Shown here piece by piece: positions 49,849 to 57,469 of a DNA stretch of 60,871 nt (positions within the stretch are counted from its first letter, which is position 1; every line of letters begins with the position of its first letter). The translations under genes were made by a program, and so were the position numbers. Source of the stretch: Sciscionella sediminilitoris (GTDB lineage Bacteria; Actinomycetota; Actinomycetes; Mycobacteriales; Pseudonocardiaceae); contig NZ_JALM01000032.1 of NCBI RefSeq assembly GCF_000737195.2, positions 1 to 60,871 on the forward strand, read 5' to 3'. Below the pieces are notes generated by a model, which saw nothing but the letters and a program-made list of their open reading frames with translations, was not told the DNA's origin and ran no database searches.

Positions 49849-49855
49849 GAGGACT
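49840..49855 (+). repeat. Right copy of the 16-bp end repeat
   Basis: GGACTTTTTGAGGACT is identical to 6825-6840 near the left end. It partly overlaps the terminator palindrome, so part of the match could come from terminator function. Confidence 0.5.
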
Positions 49856-49967
49856 GTTTCAACCGGACACGCCCGGAAGCGTCCGGGAGTCGCCAGTTCG
49901 ACATTCCAACGGCCTCGCAGATTAACCAGTAACGCCCGGAGTCTTCCAGACAACTTCGGACGTACGT

Positions 49968-50028
49968 CCTTCTAATCTCTAGGTCGCAGGTTCGATTCCT
50001 GCCGGGGGCGCCCACGGGCAGGTCAGAG
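49968..50028 (+). repeat. attR: right copy of the 61-bp attachment repeat, shared with the second element
   Basis: Identical to 6723-6783. It holds the 3' part of tRNA-Arg without the 5' part. A second integrase gene begins 53 nt to its right and is transcribed toward it, just as the first integrase is toward attL, so this copy probably also serves as the left att of the next element. Confidence 0.93.
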
Positions 50029-50056
50029 GGGTGATCTACGAGCGAGAGCTGGGATC

Positions 50057-50078
50057 ACCCACGTCTTACCCACGTCTT
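50057..50078 (+). repeat. Tandem 11-bp repeats before the second integrase stop, possible arm sites
   Basis: ACCCACGTCTT occurs twice without a gap (50057-50067, 50068-50078), between attR and the end of int. This is the usual place of integrase arm-type sites. Confidence 0.55.
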
Positions 50079-50080
50079 TC

Positions 50081-51223
50081 CTAGGCCGCCATTGGACTGA
50101 ACCCAGCTAGAGCGCTCGCCGCTCTCGTACTCGCAACCTTTCGAGCCATGTAGATATCTTGGGTCATTGATGGTCGCTCATGCCCGAGGTAGTCGGCGAT
50201 TTCACGCGCAGAGAGGCCAGCTGCGTCAAGGCGCACGGCGACGAGATGTCGGAAGGCGTGCGGGTGCAACCCTTCCCACCTGGTGCCCTTGATCACACTA
50301 CGGAGCTGCTTGCGCGTGTTGTCTGGCTCGCGCAGTTTGTCGAGGGTGTTCGGGAAGACCCATGGGCTTGCGGCCGTGTGGCTGCGACGTTCGAGGATCG
50401 TCATAACCCAATCTGGCGGAGCGATCGTGCGCATCCCGGCTTCGCTCTTCGTGTACTCCTGGACGTAGAGTCCTACCCCCGTCTCGCGGATGACAGTCCC
50501 TTCGATCGCCAGAGTCCCCTTTTTGAAGTCACATTTCGGCCAATCGAAGGCCAGCATTTCGCCGATCCTACAGCCGACGCCAGAGAAGACATCTAGCATA
50601 TCGATGAGATCATACTTCTGCGCGGCCTCTATTAGCGCGATCCATTCACGGAGTTCGCTCCACTCCTCTTCTGCAAGGTCGTATTTGTCCTTCTGCCGTT
50701 TGCCGCTTATTTCACTGGTTTCCCGGATCGGATTCTTTTTGATTAGATCTAATCGGACAGCTAGACCGCAAATTCCACTAAGAATGACCTTGGCCCGGCG
50801 AGCGGATGCGGCACCGGAATTTTTTCGGATGGTCTGGATAATTTTTTCCGACCGGGAAACCCGCTCAATCTCGAACACTTTAAGCCCTATGATCGCCGTC
50901 CTGATATTCCGTTCCCAGTCACGGCGATAGGTTTCCTTCGTCCGCGTGGACTTGTCAGACTCTGCAACGCTGTTGATCCAGTAGTCTCCAAGATCAATCA
51001 ACAGCGACTCAGGGGTGAATTCCCCATCACCGTCGATCTTGGCGCGGTCGCGTAGCGCCTCGCGGAGGCGGTTCTCCGCTTGCCCGGCGGAAGCCCCGTA
51101 GCGCTCAACTGGTCGCGTTTGGCCGTCGTAGTCGCGGTAATGAGCACGGGCGACATGCTGATCGCCCCGCTGAAAGGTCCAGATCCTCCCCCAGGTTCCT
51201 AGGGGTAATGATGGTCGTGGCAT
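50081..51223 (-). CDS. int: Tyrosine integrase of the second element
   Basis: The 380-residue protein has an Arm domain (PLGTWGRIWTFQRGDQHVAR), a core-binding domain and a full catalytic set: Arg in GVGCRIGEMLAFDW, Lys in EYTKSEAGMRTI, HAFRHLV, YLGHE and the nucleophile Tyr in QDIYMARK. Unlike the first integrase, all catalytic positions are standard. ATG 51223 after a GGGAGAGGTATG context is preferred over upstream starts. It ends 53 nt from the shared att copy. Confidence 0.92.
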   Translation of the reverse strand: MPRPSLPLGTWGRIWTFQRGDQHVARAHYRDYDGQTRPVERYGASAGQAENRLREALRDRAKIDGDGEFTPESLLIDLGDYWINSVAESDKSTRTKETYRRDWERNIRTAIIGLKVFEIERVSRSEKIIQTIRKNSGAASARRAKVILSGICGLAVRLDLIKKNPIRETSEISGKRQKDKYDLAEEEWSELREWIALIEAAQKYDLIDMLDVFSGVGCRIGEMLAFDWPKCDFKKGTLAIEGTVIRETGVGLYVQEYTKSEAGMRTIAPPDWVMTILERRSHTAASPWVFPNTLDKLREPDNTRKQLRSVIKGTRWEGLHPHAFRHLVAVRLDAAGLSAREIADYLGHERPSMTQDIYMARKVASTRAASALAGFSPMAA

Positions 51224-51292
51224 ACCTCTCCCTTGACGACACCAGCGCCCGCCGAGCACTGAATCTCTTCGACAGTCTAGCGTCGACAGTCC

Positions 51293-51316
51293 CAGTTCAC
51301 GATGGACCGTGAACTG
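51293..51316. promoter_or_regulatory. Inverted repeat upstream of the second integrase
   Basis: CAGTTCACG (51293-51301) and CGTGAACTG (51308-51316) are perfect inverted arms around 6 nt, with a further half-site GGTTCACG near 51340. It lies 70 nt upstream of the integrase start in a gap without genes (51224-51419) and may be an operator. Confidence 0.5.
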
Positions 51317-51419
51317 TATGTACTGCCTGGAAAGTACTGGTTCACGCTGGTTTCGTCGGCATCGTGATTGGCATCGCCCCGCGAAGCGCTTCGCGATTCG
51401 TCATACCCATCCGGTCTGC

Positions 51420-52037
51420 TCACCGGGTGAAGATGTCGCCATGCCTGCCGATGTTCACGGCGATGGCGAATTCGGCGAGTTCGTACATCATCTCACCGTC
51501 GTCGCGGGCGATCACCGGCCGCACTCGGTCGCCGAGTCGGAATGCCCATCCGTTCTCGTCGATGGTAACCACGAGCGGCTCCTTGACCCGTATGCGCCAT
51601 GGCGTGTACAGGCCCGGAAACAGCAGTACCCCGCGCTCGTCGAGAACCGATGCTTCCTTCTCGAGCCGGGTTCCCCGGTATTGTCCGGCGATCTCCTCGG
51701 CGAGCAGGTCCAGCAGCCATTTCCGTTGCACGGCGTCTGGTTTCGGGAATCCGTCGCACACCGCGTACACCCGCCGTAGGGCTTGCCCGGCCCACCGGTC
51801 CAGCACCCGCAGCCCCTCCTCACTCCCGAGGATGGGGTTCCCGCACTGCCCGGCTTCGCGCAGCCAGTCCTCGAGCACCCTGATCGCGGCGTCCTCGATC
51901 GTTCGGGTGCACAGCCGGGGCGCGGAGACCACCTGTTGATGCACCGCAACCCCCACGTAGAACGCACTCGGTGGACGCTGGGCCATCTCCCGCGCCCGCT
52001 CAGCGTGCTTCTGCTCCATCGGACTCAACCGCTCCAT
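51420..52037 (-). CDS. Hypothetical protein of the second element
   Basis: The 205-residue protein (VHQQVVSAPRLCTRTIEDAAIRVLEDWLREAG; QALRRVYAVCDGFPKPDAVQRKWLLDLLAEEIAGQ; PLVVTIDENGWAFRLGDRVRPVIARDDGEMMYELAEFA) is alpha/beta with no recognised domain. ATG 52037 is chosen for the GGAGGGG ribosome site. An SOS-box-like sequence with one mismatch (52055-52070) lies just upstream. Confidence 0.6.
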   Translation of the reverse strand: MERLSPMEQKHAERAREMAQRPPSAFYVGVAVHQQVVSAPRLCTRTIEDAAIRVLEDWLREAGQCGNPILGSEEGLRVLDRWAGQALRRVYAVCDGFPKPDAVQRKWLLDLLAEEIAGQYRGTRLEKEASVLDERGVLLFPGLYTPWRIRVKEPLVVTIDENGWAFRLGDRVRPVIARDDGEMMYELAEFAIAVNIGRHGDIFTR

Positions 52038-52151
52038 ACAACCCCTCCACACATTCGAACGTATGTGCGATTATCCATCTTGAGGTGCGCAGATAGCAAC
52101 CGTGTACCGAGGAGCGCGGAACCGACTCGTGGTGGTCCTCAGCGAAGTAGG

Positions 52152-52277
52152 GTGCCGCGCAGGAGCCCGGAGTTTTCAACCGAACGGCGGTTCAACGAGG
52201 TGGCGCACTACCTCGACGACGCAGCCGCAAAGGCTCGGAAGCTGAGCGAGGAAAACGGTGAGGGGTACGGCGGATGA
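52152..52277 (+). CDS. Possible 41-residue protein
   Basis: A GTG at 52152 opens 41 codons with good third-position bias, encoding a charged helical peptide (STERRFNEVAHYLDDAAAKA then RKLSEENGEGYGG). The stop is 3 nt from the convergent toxin stop. No clear ribosome site; coding is uncertain. Confidence 0.4.
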   Translation: MPRRSPEFSTERRFNEVAHYLDDAAAKARKLSEENGEGYGG

Positions 52278-52279
52278 GG

Positions 52280-52690
52280 TTAGGGCCTGGGGTTGATCAG
52301 TAGGCAGTCCACGCCGGGCAGGTCACCGAACGCGGCGCGCTGATCGGTGGTCGCGACCGCGCGGCCGTTGGTTTTCGCGATCGCGGCGATGATCAGGTCA
52401 TGGCTGCCGCGGGGTCGGCCTTCTTGGCGGGTGTGCTGCATGAGTCTGGCGTGTTCCTCGGCGACCGCGAGGGAGTAGTCGAGCACCGGCGCGGCTTCGA
52501 GCACGCCCTGCAGGTACTCGCGGTTGGCCTCGGCGCGTTCCCGGTCGTTGTCGAGCAGGCACCCGAGTTCGAACTCGGCGACCGCCACGGCGGGGATGGC
52601 AATGTCGGCGGCCTCGCCGAGGCCGAGCTCGGACAGGTCGTGTTCGGTGCCAGCGATCAGGACACCGGTGTCGAGGACTACTCGCTCCAC
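52280..52690 (-). CDS. PIN-domain toxin (VapC-like)
   Basis: The 136-residue protein has the four acidic PIN positions: D in VVLDTGVLIAG, E in VAEFELGCLL, D in GSHDLIIAAIA and D in ATTDQRAAFG, which bind Mg2+ and cleave RNA. It overlaps the antitoxin gene by 13 nt, as in toxin-antitoxin operons, and should help maintain the element. Confidence 0.88.
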   Translation of the reverse strand: MERVVLDTGVLIAGTEHDLSELGLGEAADIAIPAVAVAEFELGCLLDNDRERAEANREYLQGVLEAAPVLDYSLAVAEEHARLMQHTRQEGRPRGSHDLIIAAIAKTNGRAVATTDQRAAFGDLPGVDCLLINPRP

Positions 52691-52950
52691 GGGTCGGTGT
52701 CCAGATCAGCGGACGAGACCTCGTGTACCGCTTCGAGCCCGCGGTGTAGGGCCTCGGCCGCGCCGGGGTGGATCCGCTTGCGGCCAGTCTTCATCGCCTC
52801 GAGCACGGCCTTACCGTTCGCGCGCGGCGCCGGGGTGACCAGAGCGACCCGCTCCCCGCCACGCACCACCGCGATGCTCTCCCCGGCCGCGGCCTCGTCG
52901 AGTAGCTTCGCGAAGTTGCGCGACGCTTCGGTCGCCGTCCATTCCTTCAT
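52678..52950 (-). CDS. Phd/YefM-type antitoxin
   Basis: The 90-residue protein has a Phd-type N-terminus (WTATEASRNFAKLLDEAAAGESIAVVRGGERVALVTPA) that binds DNA and an extended C-terminus that should cover the toxin active site. It precedes the VapC-like gene and overlaps it, so translation is coupled and the operon is probably autoregulated. Confidence 0.85.
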   Translation of the reverse strand: MKEWTATEASRNFAKLLDEAAAGESIAVVRGGERVALVTPAPRANGKAVLEAMKTGRKRIHPGAAEALHRGLEAVHEVSSADLDTDPWSE

Positions 52951-53400
52951 GTCCTCAGATTATCAGATCGACACGAGTTGCACCGCGCTCGCGGGCCGCC
53001 AGATCAAATGTGACGCACGCCACATGATATCGAGAGTGGCTAGTTGACCTGCACTTTTGGGACAACGATAGCGCGAACAGCCGACGTGGACATGAAAAAT
53101 CGCGCCACCGGCTTGCGCTAGTGACGCGACCTATACTAGTCTGCGGGGTGGTGTGTTGTAAGCACACCATGGCCCTACGGAGCTATCCAACTCAATAGAT
53201 GTGCACCGCTCGTTTTCGCTATTAAAACAGTAACACAAGATATGTGGCACACACTAGCATAGTGTGTGGTGATTCACGGCCCGTAGTTTCGGGTGGTTTT
53301 CAAGCGGTGCACAATCTGTTAGGCCAGGTCAGCGTGGCGCTGATGCTGGTTGCGGTAATTCCCGGGCTTGTACTGTCCGTGAGCAGAAGGGACTGCCCGC
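52951..53400. other. Intergenic region with a palindrome and low-GC patch
   Basis: These 450 nt hold no convincing gene. CACACACTA (53248-53256) and TAGTGTGTG (53260-53268) form a perfect palindrome with a 3-nt centre, and a TATACT -10-like hexamer is at 53132. A hairpin GGTGTG/CACACC occurs near 53150. The region probably carries promoters for the diverging toxin-antitoxin and 53401 genes. Confidence 0.45.
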
Positions 53401-54024
53401 TTGAGCAGCACTAGCGATGTACCGCGTATCGGGATTCGTGTGGCCGCCGACTACCTCGGCAAAGACCCTGTCGCGGGAACGAGGATGGTGAAGCAGCAAA
53501 AAGAGCGCTACCTCGACCCGGATTCTCGCGCCTTCGAAGGGTACCGCGCGATCGTGAGCGGTCTGAAGAGCGCACCGATGTCCATCGACCCGCGCCAGAC
53601 CCTCGACAACGTCCGGCGCCACCAGGATTGGCAGGTCGCCGCGTTCCGGCAGATCAGTGACGGGTTCCTGGACTGGCTGCCCCGTGGGAGCAGCGGAATC
53701 AAGACCCAGCCCGCGACCTGGGCGGATAGCAACCTGCAGGTGAGGATCGCCGACACGGTAGGGCTGCGCCTTCGCTCCGGAAAGACCATCGTGGTGGTGC
53801 CCTACCTCAAGGAGGAAGAGCTCGCCAAACCGACCGCGGAGATGGTGCTGGTGATCGTCGAGGACAAGATCGCCGAGATCTGCCCTGAGGCCACGCCCGT
53901 GGTGCTCGACACCCGCCGCGGGCGGGAGTTCAAGCTCCGCAGCAACGCCAACCGCGACATCCTGCGGGCGAGCGTGCACGCACAGACAAGTGCATACGCT
54001 GACTGCTGGGCCCGTGTCGCCTGA
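53401..54024 (+). CDS. Hypothetical protein of the second element
   Basis: The 207-residue protein begins at a TTG after GAAGGG. It reads GIRVAADYLGKDPVAGTRMV, AFEGYRAIVSGLKSAP, then an alpha/beta C-terminal half with strands ADTVGLRLRSGKTIVVVPYL and MVLVIVEDKIAEICPEATPVVLDTRRG. No family is recognised. It stands alone with its own promoter region, opposite to the surrounding leftward genes. Confidence 0.65.
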   Translation: MSSTSDVPRIGIRVAADYLGKDPVAGTRMVKQQKERYLDPDSRAFEGYRAIVSGLKSAPMSIDPRQTLDNVRRHQDWQVAAFRQISDGFLDWLPRGSSGIKTQPATWADSNLQVRIADTVGLRLRSGKTIVVVPYLKEEELAKPTAEMVLVIVEDKIAEICPEATPVVLDTRRGREFKLRSNANRDILRASVHAQTSAYADCWARVA

Positions 54025-54130
54025 CCAGGCACACCCCGCACCGACCGTCCGGAACCGGGCGGATCGGGTTGTAGCGTGAGAAACGGGGTGGGCCAGATAC
54101 CCGCTGGCCCACCCCACTCTCTGCTGCCGG

Positions 54131-54205
54131 TCAGCGACCGCACTTGCAGCACACCCATTGCCCGTTGACTTTGTGCTTGTAGCAGCCTTCTTCGCACGCG
54201 TGCAT
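54131..54205 (-). CDS. 24-residue Cys-rich mini-protein
   Basis: ATG 54205 is preceded by GAGGAGG, a near-ideal ribosome site. The product has CEEGC and CCKC, with a His between, enough for one zinc knuckle. Its size makes it easy to miss; the ribosome site and Cys pattern support it. Confidence 0.5.
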   Translation of the reverse strand: MHACEEGCYKHKVNGQWVCCKCGR

Positions 54206-54210
54206 GGTGT

Positions 54211-54390
54211 TCACCTCCTCGCCTGGAATCGGATTTCGGCGACCCGTTCGGTGATCGCCGCACGCTGTTCCTCAAGTTCGGCCCGCTCGGTGTCGGTGAT
54301 CCGGTTTTCGAGCTGGTGGTCGATTTCGTTGGCCTGGTGGCCGAGGTCGAGTAGTCGGCTCATGGCGATCTGGGTGTCCTGCTCGGTCAT
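54211..54390 (-). CDS. Small coiled-coil protein
   Basis: The 59-residue protein is one charged helix pair (QIAMSRLLDLGHQANEIDHQ; TERAELEEQRAAITERVAEI). ATG 54390 shares a base with the TGA of the SLOG gene upstream. Role unknown. Confidence 0.6.
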   Translation of the reverse strand: MTEQDTQIAMSRLLDLGHQANEIDHQLENRITDTERAELEEQRAAITERVAEIRFQARR

Positions 54391-54773
54391 CACGCCCTCC
54401 CGAGGGGTGTGTGGGTGTAGCGGTGGGTGGGGATGCCCGCGGTCTCGGCGAGCGCGGCGGTGTGGCTGGCCCCGGTCGAGCCGTCACAGATGAAGGCCAG
54501 GCAGATCTGGGCTCCGGCGGCGACCATCTCGGCATTCCGGCGTGACCCTGCGGCCCGGCCGTGTGCCTGCCAGTCGGCGGGGTGGGTTTCGACCCGTCCG
54601 CCCCATGCGGACCACAGGTAGTGCGCGATTCGGTCGGCCCCGCGCGGACAGGCACCGTGGACGAGGACCGCTTTCCCGTCGCCCCACTGCTCGGCGAGCG
54701 CTGTCTGGATGGTGGTGGTGTCGGTCCAGTCACGGGATCCGGTGACCAGGATCCGGCGGGCCGGTGCTGTCAT
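54390..54773 (-). CDS. SLOG-family protein (DUF2493, YspA-like)
   Basis: The 127-residue protein has ARRILVTGSRDWTDTTTIQTAL with the nucleotide-binding glycine turn, VLVHGACPRGADRIAHYLW and GRAAGSRRNAEMVAAGAQICLAF. SLOG proteins bind nucleotide-like ligands and are found in phage and defence contexts; here the ligand is unknown. It is followed by the small coiled-coil gene. Confidence 0.82.
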   Translation of the reverse strand: MTAPARRILVTGSRDWTDTTTIQTALAEQWGDGKAVLVHGACPRGADRIAHYLWSAWGGRVETHPADWQAHGRAAGSRRNAEMVAAGAQICLAFICDGSTGASHTAALAETAGIPTHRYTHTPLGRA

Positions 54774-55115
54774 CTCAGCTACCTCCCTGTCCTCGGAATT
54801 GGTTTTGTCGGCCCCGGTTTGCGGGGTGGCGGGCTCCCCCGCCACCGCCTGAGCGCCGCTGCGCGGGCGTAGAGGCTCCGCACGAAAGGGGCTTCGAGGA
54901 CAGAGAAGTTTCGCGAGCGCCAGCGGCCCGCAGGGCGCGAAAGTTGTCTGTCCGTACCCTTCTGTGCGGAGGGGCGCCCGTGCCAAGCTCGGGGCCGACA
55001 AGACCGGCCGCCGAAGGCGGTTCCGCAGAGGTCTTTCCCCTCGGCCGGCGCGGCCTTGAGCGCGAACCCGGTTGTGCTGGTGCCGGTGATCGGCGCGGCA
55101 GTTGCGTTGATGGTT
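54774..55115. other. Intergenic stretch with hairpin
   Basis: No convincing gene is seen between the SLOG gene and the first 70-bp repeat. GGTGGCGGG (54825-54833) and CCCGCCACC (54838-54846) form a 9-bp hairpin that may insulate transcripts. Confidence 0.4.
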
Positions 55116-55185
55116 AGTCGGGCTGATCAGTTCTGCGGTAGTGGTAGCCGCTTATCGCGTGATGGTTGTTCACGTGGCCGTTTGC
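55116..55185 (+). repeat. Imperfect 70-bp direct repeat, left copy
   Basis: Matches 56554-56623 at about 58 of 70 positions without gaps, including the exact cores AGTCGGGCTGATCAG and CCGCTTATCGCGTGA. The two copies flank the pentapeptide-repeat gene. Confidence 0.7.
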
Positions 55186-55337
55186 TATGGCTGAAGCGTG
55201 TTTGCAGCTCGGGACGCATCAGCCACAACGTCAGGGCCACAACGTCAGCGGTAGGACCTCCGTCGCGTCCTCATGTACCGTTGGGGTATTCACCGCTGAT
55301 GGCAGGCCACCTGCGTCTTCCGGCATGCTGTCGGGTT

Positions 55338-56447
55338 ATGAGAATGCCCCAACTCGGCCAGACGATCGGTCGACGCAGGCTGTTCGTCCTCTCTGTCGCT
55401 GCCGTGCTCTCTGCAGTAGCAGTGTGCGGTGGACTGATAGTGCTGGCCCTAATGCTCCCGGTGCCTGCTGACCGACTATCTGCGGTCCTCGATGCGGTCA
55501 AGATCGGACTGAGTGTGCTCGCCGGTCTCGGTGGCCTCTTCGGCCTATATCTCGCGTGGCGCCGACAGCGCGCTATCGAAACCGACCATGACCGGCAGGA
55601 ACGGGCACTTGAGCAGCAGCGGACCGAATTCGAGACGGATAGGAAACACCGGGAGAACGTGGCCGCCCAGGACGCGGCTGACGCACTGTCCCGGCGCATC
55701 ACTGAGCAGTACACCAAAGCGGTGGAACAACTCGGCGCGGAGGGTGCAGCCGTGCGCCTCGGTGGACTTTACGCGCTGGAACGACTCGCGCAGGAGAATC
55801 CTGAGCAGCGCGGTCCGGTTGTGAAACTCTGCTGCGCCTACCTACGGATGGCTTACACACCACCAGCGATCGGTTTGGACGAGGAAGGACAAGTACGCGT
55901 AGGAGTTCAGGAGGTCCTAAGCAGGCATCTTCAACCGAAGATGAGCGAGTCCTACTGGCCAGATACGACCTTAAACCTGCGCGGCGCGACACTGTACGAA
56001 ACCGATTTCTCGCGCTGCGAAGTCGAAACGGCAGATTTCCGTGACGCCAAATTTTATGGCCAGACTAATTTTACCCGGTCCGAGTTCTACGGAGCCAATT
56101 TCACAGGTGCCGAATTTCGCGATCGTGCGCTTTTTGATTATATAACTTGCAAGGGTCGCACCGGATTTACTAGCGCTCAATTTGCGGCCGTCGGATCCTT
56201 CGTCGGCGCAACACTCCTCGATGCCAACTTCGAGCTGGCCAAATTCCAGGTACTTGCCGACTTTTCGGACGCCAACTTTCTCTCGTGGGGGTTATTTACA
56301 ACTGCCCATTTTGAGCTGGCCAATTTCTCTCAAGCTAACTTTGAAGGGAATTGCTCCTTTAGGCAGGCAGAATTCGTCAACACGCCACTTTTTCGTGGTG
56401 CGTTTTTCGCACTGGGGCCACCTGAAGAGGTTTTGGACTATCTCTAA
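55338..56447 (+). CDS. Pentapeptide-repeat membrane protein
   Basis: The 369-residue protein has two N-terminal TM helices (RLFVLSVAAVLSAVAVCGGL; ILSV-like AVKIGLSVLAGLGGLFGLYL), a long charged helix, the actinobacterial motif YTKAVEQLGAEGAAVRLGGLYALERLAQENPEQR, and pentapeptide repeats of the A(D/N)Lxx type from about residue 210 (NLRGATLYETDFSRCEVETA; ANFTGAEFRDRALF). The repeats form a right-handed quadrilateral helix; function unknown. ATG 55338 is chosen because it begins the family N-terminus. The 3' half is more A/T-rich. Confidence 0.8.
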   Translation: MRMPQLGQTIGRRRLFVLSVAAVLSAVAVCGGLIVLALMLPVPADRLSAVLDAVKIGLSVLAGLGGLFGLYLAWRRQRAIETDHDRQERALEQQRTEFETDRKHRENVAAQDAADALSRRITEQYTKAVEQLGAEGAAVRLGGLYALERLAQENPEQRGPVVKLCCAYLRMAYTPPAIGLDEEGQVRVGVQEVLSRHLQPKMSESYWPDTTLNLRGATLYETDFSRCEVETADFRDAKFYGQTNFTRSEFYGANFTGAEFRDRALFDYITCKGRTGFTSAQFAAVGSFVGATLLDANFELAKFQVLADFSDANFLSWGLFTTAHFELANFSQANFEGNCSFRQAEFVNTPLFRGAFFALGPPEEVLDYL

Positions 56448-56470
56448 TAGATCTCCAGCGCGACTACTGC

Positions 56471-56863
56471 TTGACGCTGATTCTTCGCGTCTTCGAGGAA
56501 GCTATCGGCATCAGCGGAGATCCGGTGGTGATCAAGGGCCAGCCGGGCCGATCAGTCGGGCTGATCAGCTCCGCAGCCGGGGCGACCGCTTATCGCGTGA
56601 AGGTTGTTCACGTTGCCATTTGCCAGGCCCTCGATCGGGGTGGTTTCCCACTCGTTCGGCGGTACACCGGCCCGGATCGCGCTCGGGTGATCGGCCCGAC
56701 GGCGGGTTTCCGGTGGCAGTCTTGTTCGCTGGTCGTCGGCCGCTGGCCCCGCCGTGGTCGGGCGGCCAGGCTCGGTGGCACAACGCGTGGACAAGCGGCG
56801 GTATGTCGGGGGCTGTCGCTCGTGCGCGCGATCGTGTTGATCGAGAAACGAGAAGGCGGATGA
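56471..56863 (+). CDS. Doubtful ORF across the right 70-bp repeat
   Basis: A 130-codon frame ends at a TGA overlapping the ATG of the next gene, which would fit translational coupling. The translation has no recognised feature, its C-terminal half is Arg/Gly-rich as in off-frame readings, and competing frames exist on both strands, including one on the minus strand whose end is conserved between the two 70-bp repeats. I list it as uncertain. Confidence 0.25.
   Translation: MTLILRVFEEAIGISGDPVVIKGQPGRSVGLISSAAGATAYRVKVVHVAICQALDRGGFPLVRRYTGPDRARVIGPTAGFRWQSCSLVVGRWPRRGRAARLGGTTRGQAAVCRGLSLVRAIVLIEKREGG
56554..56623 (+). repeat. Imperfect 70-bp direct repeat, right copy
   Basis: Pairs with 55116-55185. 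The spacing between copies is 1438 bp, enough to hold just the pentapeptide-repeat gene. Confidence 0.7.
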
Positions 56864-57183
56864 GGTGTGATGACTCCCGGCATACACAGGAACCGGGCCG
56901 CGCGGGTGCGCCGCGGACAGGGTGGGAACTACTCGGGCACGTACTCGACTGCCCGGGCCGCACGGAACGGGCCACCCGATTGGCCGTGCCGGTGTTGGTG
57001 GCGGTCGCGGTGATCCTGTCGGCGATCGTGCTGGTCGCCTACTGGTCGGGCCCGTCGCTGGCCGTGCCGCTCGGCGCGGCCACCAGTACGGTCGCCGCGA
57101 GCGTCGTGCGCACGCGCCTGACCCGGGCTCAGCGCGCAGCCGCGCGGCGCACCTGCCAAGGATGCGACCGCAACGAGCCATAG
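56860..57183 (+). CDS. Small membrane protein with C-terminal Cys pair
   Basis: The 107-residue protein has one or two hydrophobic helices (LAVPVLVAVAVILSAIVLVAYW; LAVPLGAATSTVAASVV) and a basic end with CQGC. A 14-bp terminator hairpin follows. Found in front of the leftward methyltransferase cluster; function unknown. Confidence 0.6.
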   Translation: MRCDDSRHTQEPGRAGAPRTGWELLGHVLDCPGRTERATRLAVPVLVAVAVILSAIVLVAYWSGPSLAVPLGAATSTVAASVVRTRLTRAQRAAARRTCQGCDRNEP

Positions 57184-57191
57184 AAAACGAC

Positions 57192-57224
57192 GGTGCCCGG
57201 AACCCTCGTTGGGTTCCGGGCACC
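57192..57224. terminator. 14-bp stem-loop terminator between convergent genes
   Basis: GGTGCCCGGAACCC (57192-57205) and GGGTTCCGGGCACC (57211-57224) pair perfectly around TCGTT. It lies between the stops of a rightward and a leftward gene and can end both transcripts. Confidence 0.85.
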
Positions 57225-57249
57225 GCGATCACTTCCAGCCGACAGGTGT

Positions 57250-57447
57250 TTACCGGTCGGGCGGATTCGGTCTGGGGCGTGCGTGAACTCCCGAACCTGC
57301 GGATTGAATCTCGAGGTACACCTCGCCGAGGTCGATGCCTTCGCGGTTCGGCGCGAACTCGGTGGTTTGCAGGACGGGCAGGATCGCGGCGAGCAGTTCC
57401 GCGGTCTCGGCGGTTTCGGCGCGGGTTCCGGTGATGCGGATACGCAT
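57250..57447 (-). CDS. Small protein of actinobacterial mobile elements
   Basis: The 65-residue protein (MRIRITGTRAETAETAELLA; FAPNREGIDLGEVYLEIQ) has a beta-alpha-beta layout frequent in small proteins of actinomycete phages and integrative elements; function unknown. ATG 57447 has GGAAGGAAATT before it. Confidence 0.7.
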   Translation of the reverse strand: MRIRITGTRAETAETAELLAAILPVLQTTEFAPNREGIDLGEVYLEIQSAGSGVHARPRPNPPDR

Positions 57448-57469
57448 GGGGGAATTTCCTTCCGGGGGT

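Larger units (their letters stand above)
6723..50028. mobile_element. Siphovirus-type prophage integrated in tRNA-Arg(TCT), 43.3 kb
   Basis: Bounded by 61-bp perfect direct repeats and containing integrase, excisionase, immunity region, early replication/recombination operon, terminase, portal, scaffold, HK97-type capsid, connectors, tail, 970-residue tape measure and lysis genes, all in the order usual for temperate actinosiphoviruses. No structural gene is visibly broken. Possible lesions are one frameshifted small gene (38989-39202) and two active-site substitutions in the integrase. It may therefore be inducible, but excision could be impaired. Confidence 0.93.

Noticed and set aside
56552-57232. 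226-codon minus-strand frame opposite the small membrane protein
   Set aside because: Most of it is Arg/Pro-rich shadow; only its last 30-40 codons look protein-like, and they fall in the duplicated 70-bp repeat. Kept as a note in the repeat finding only.
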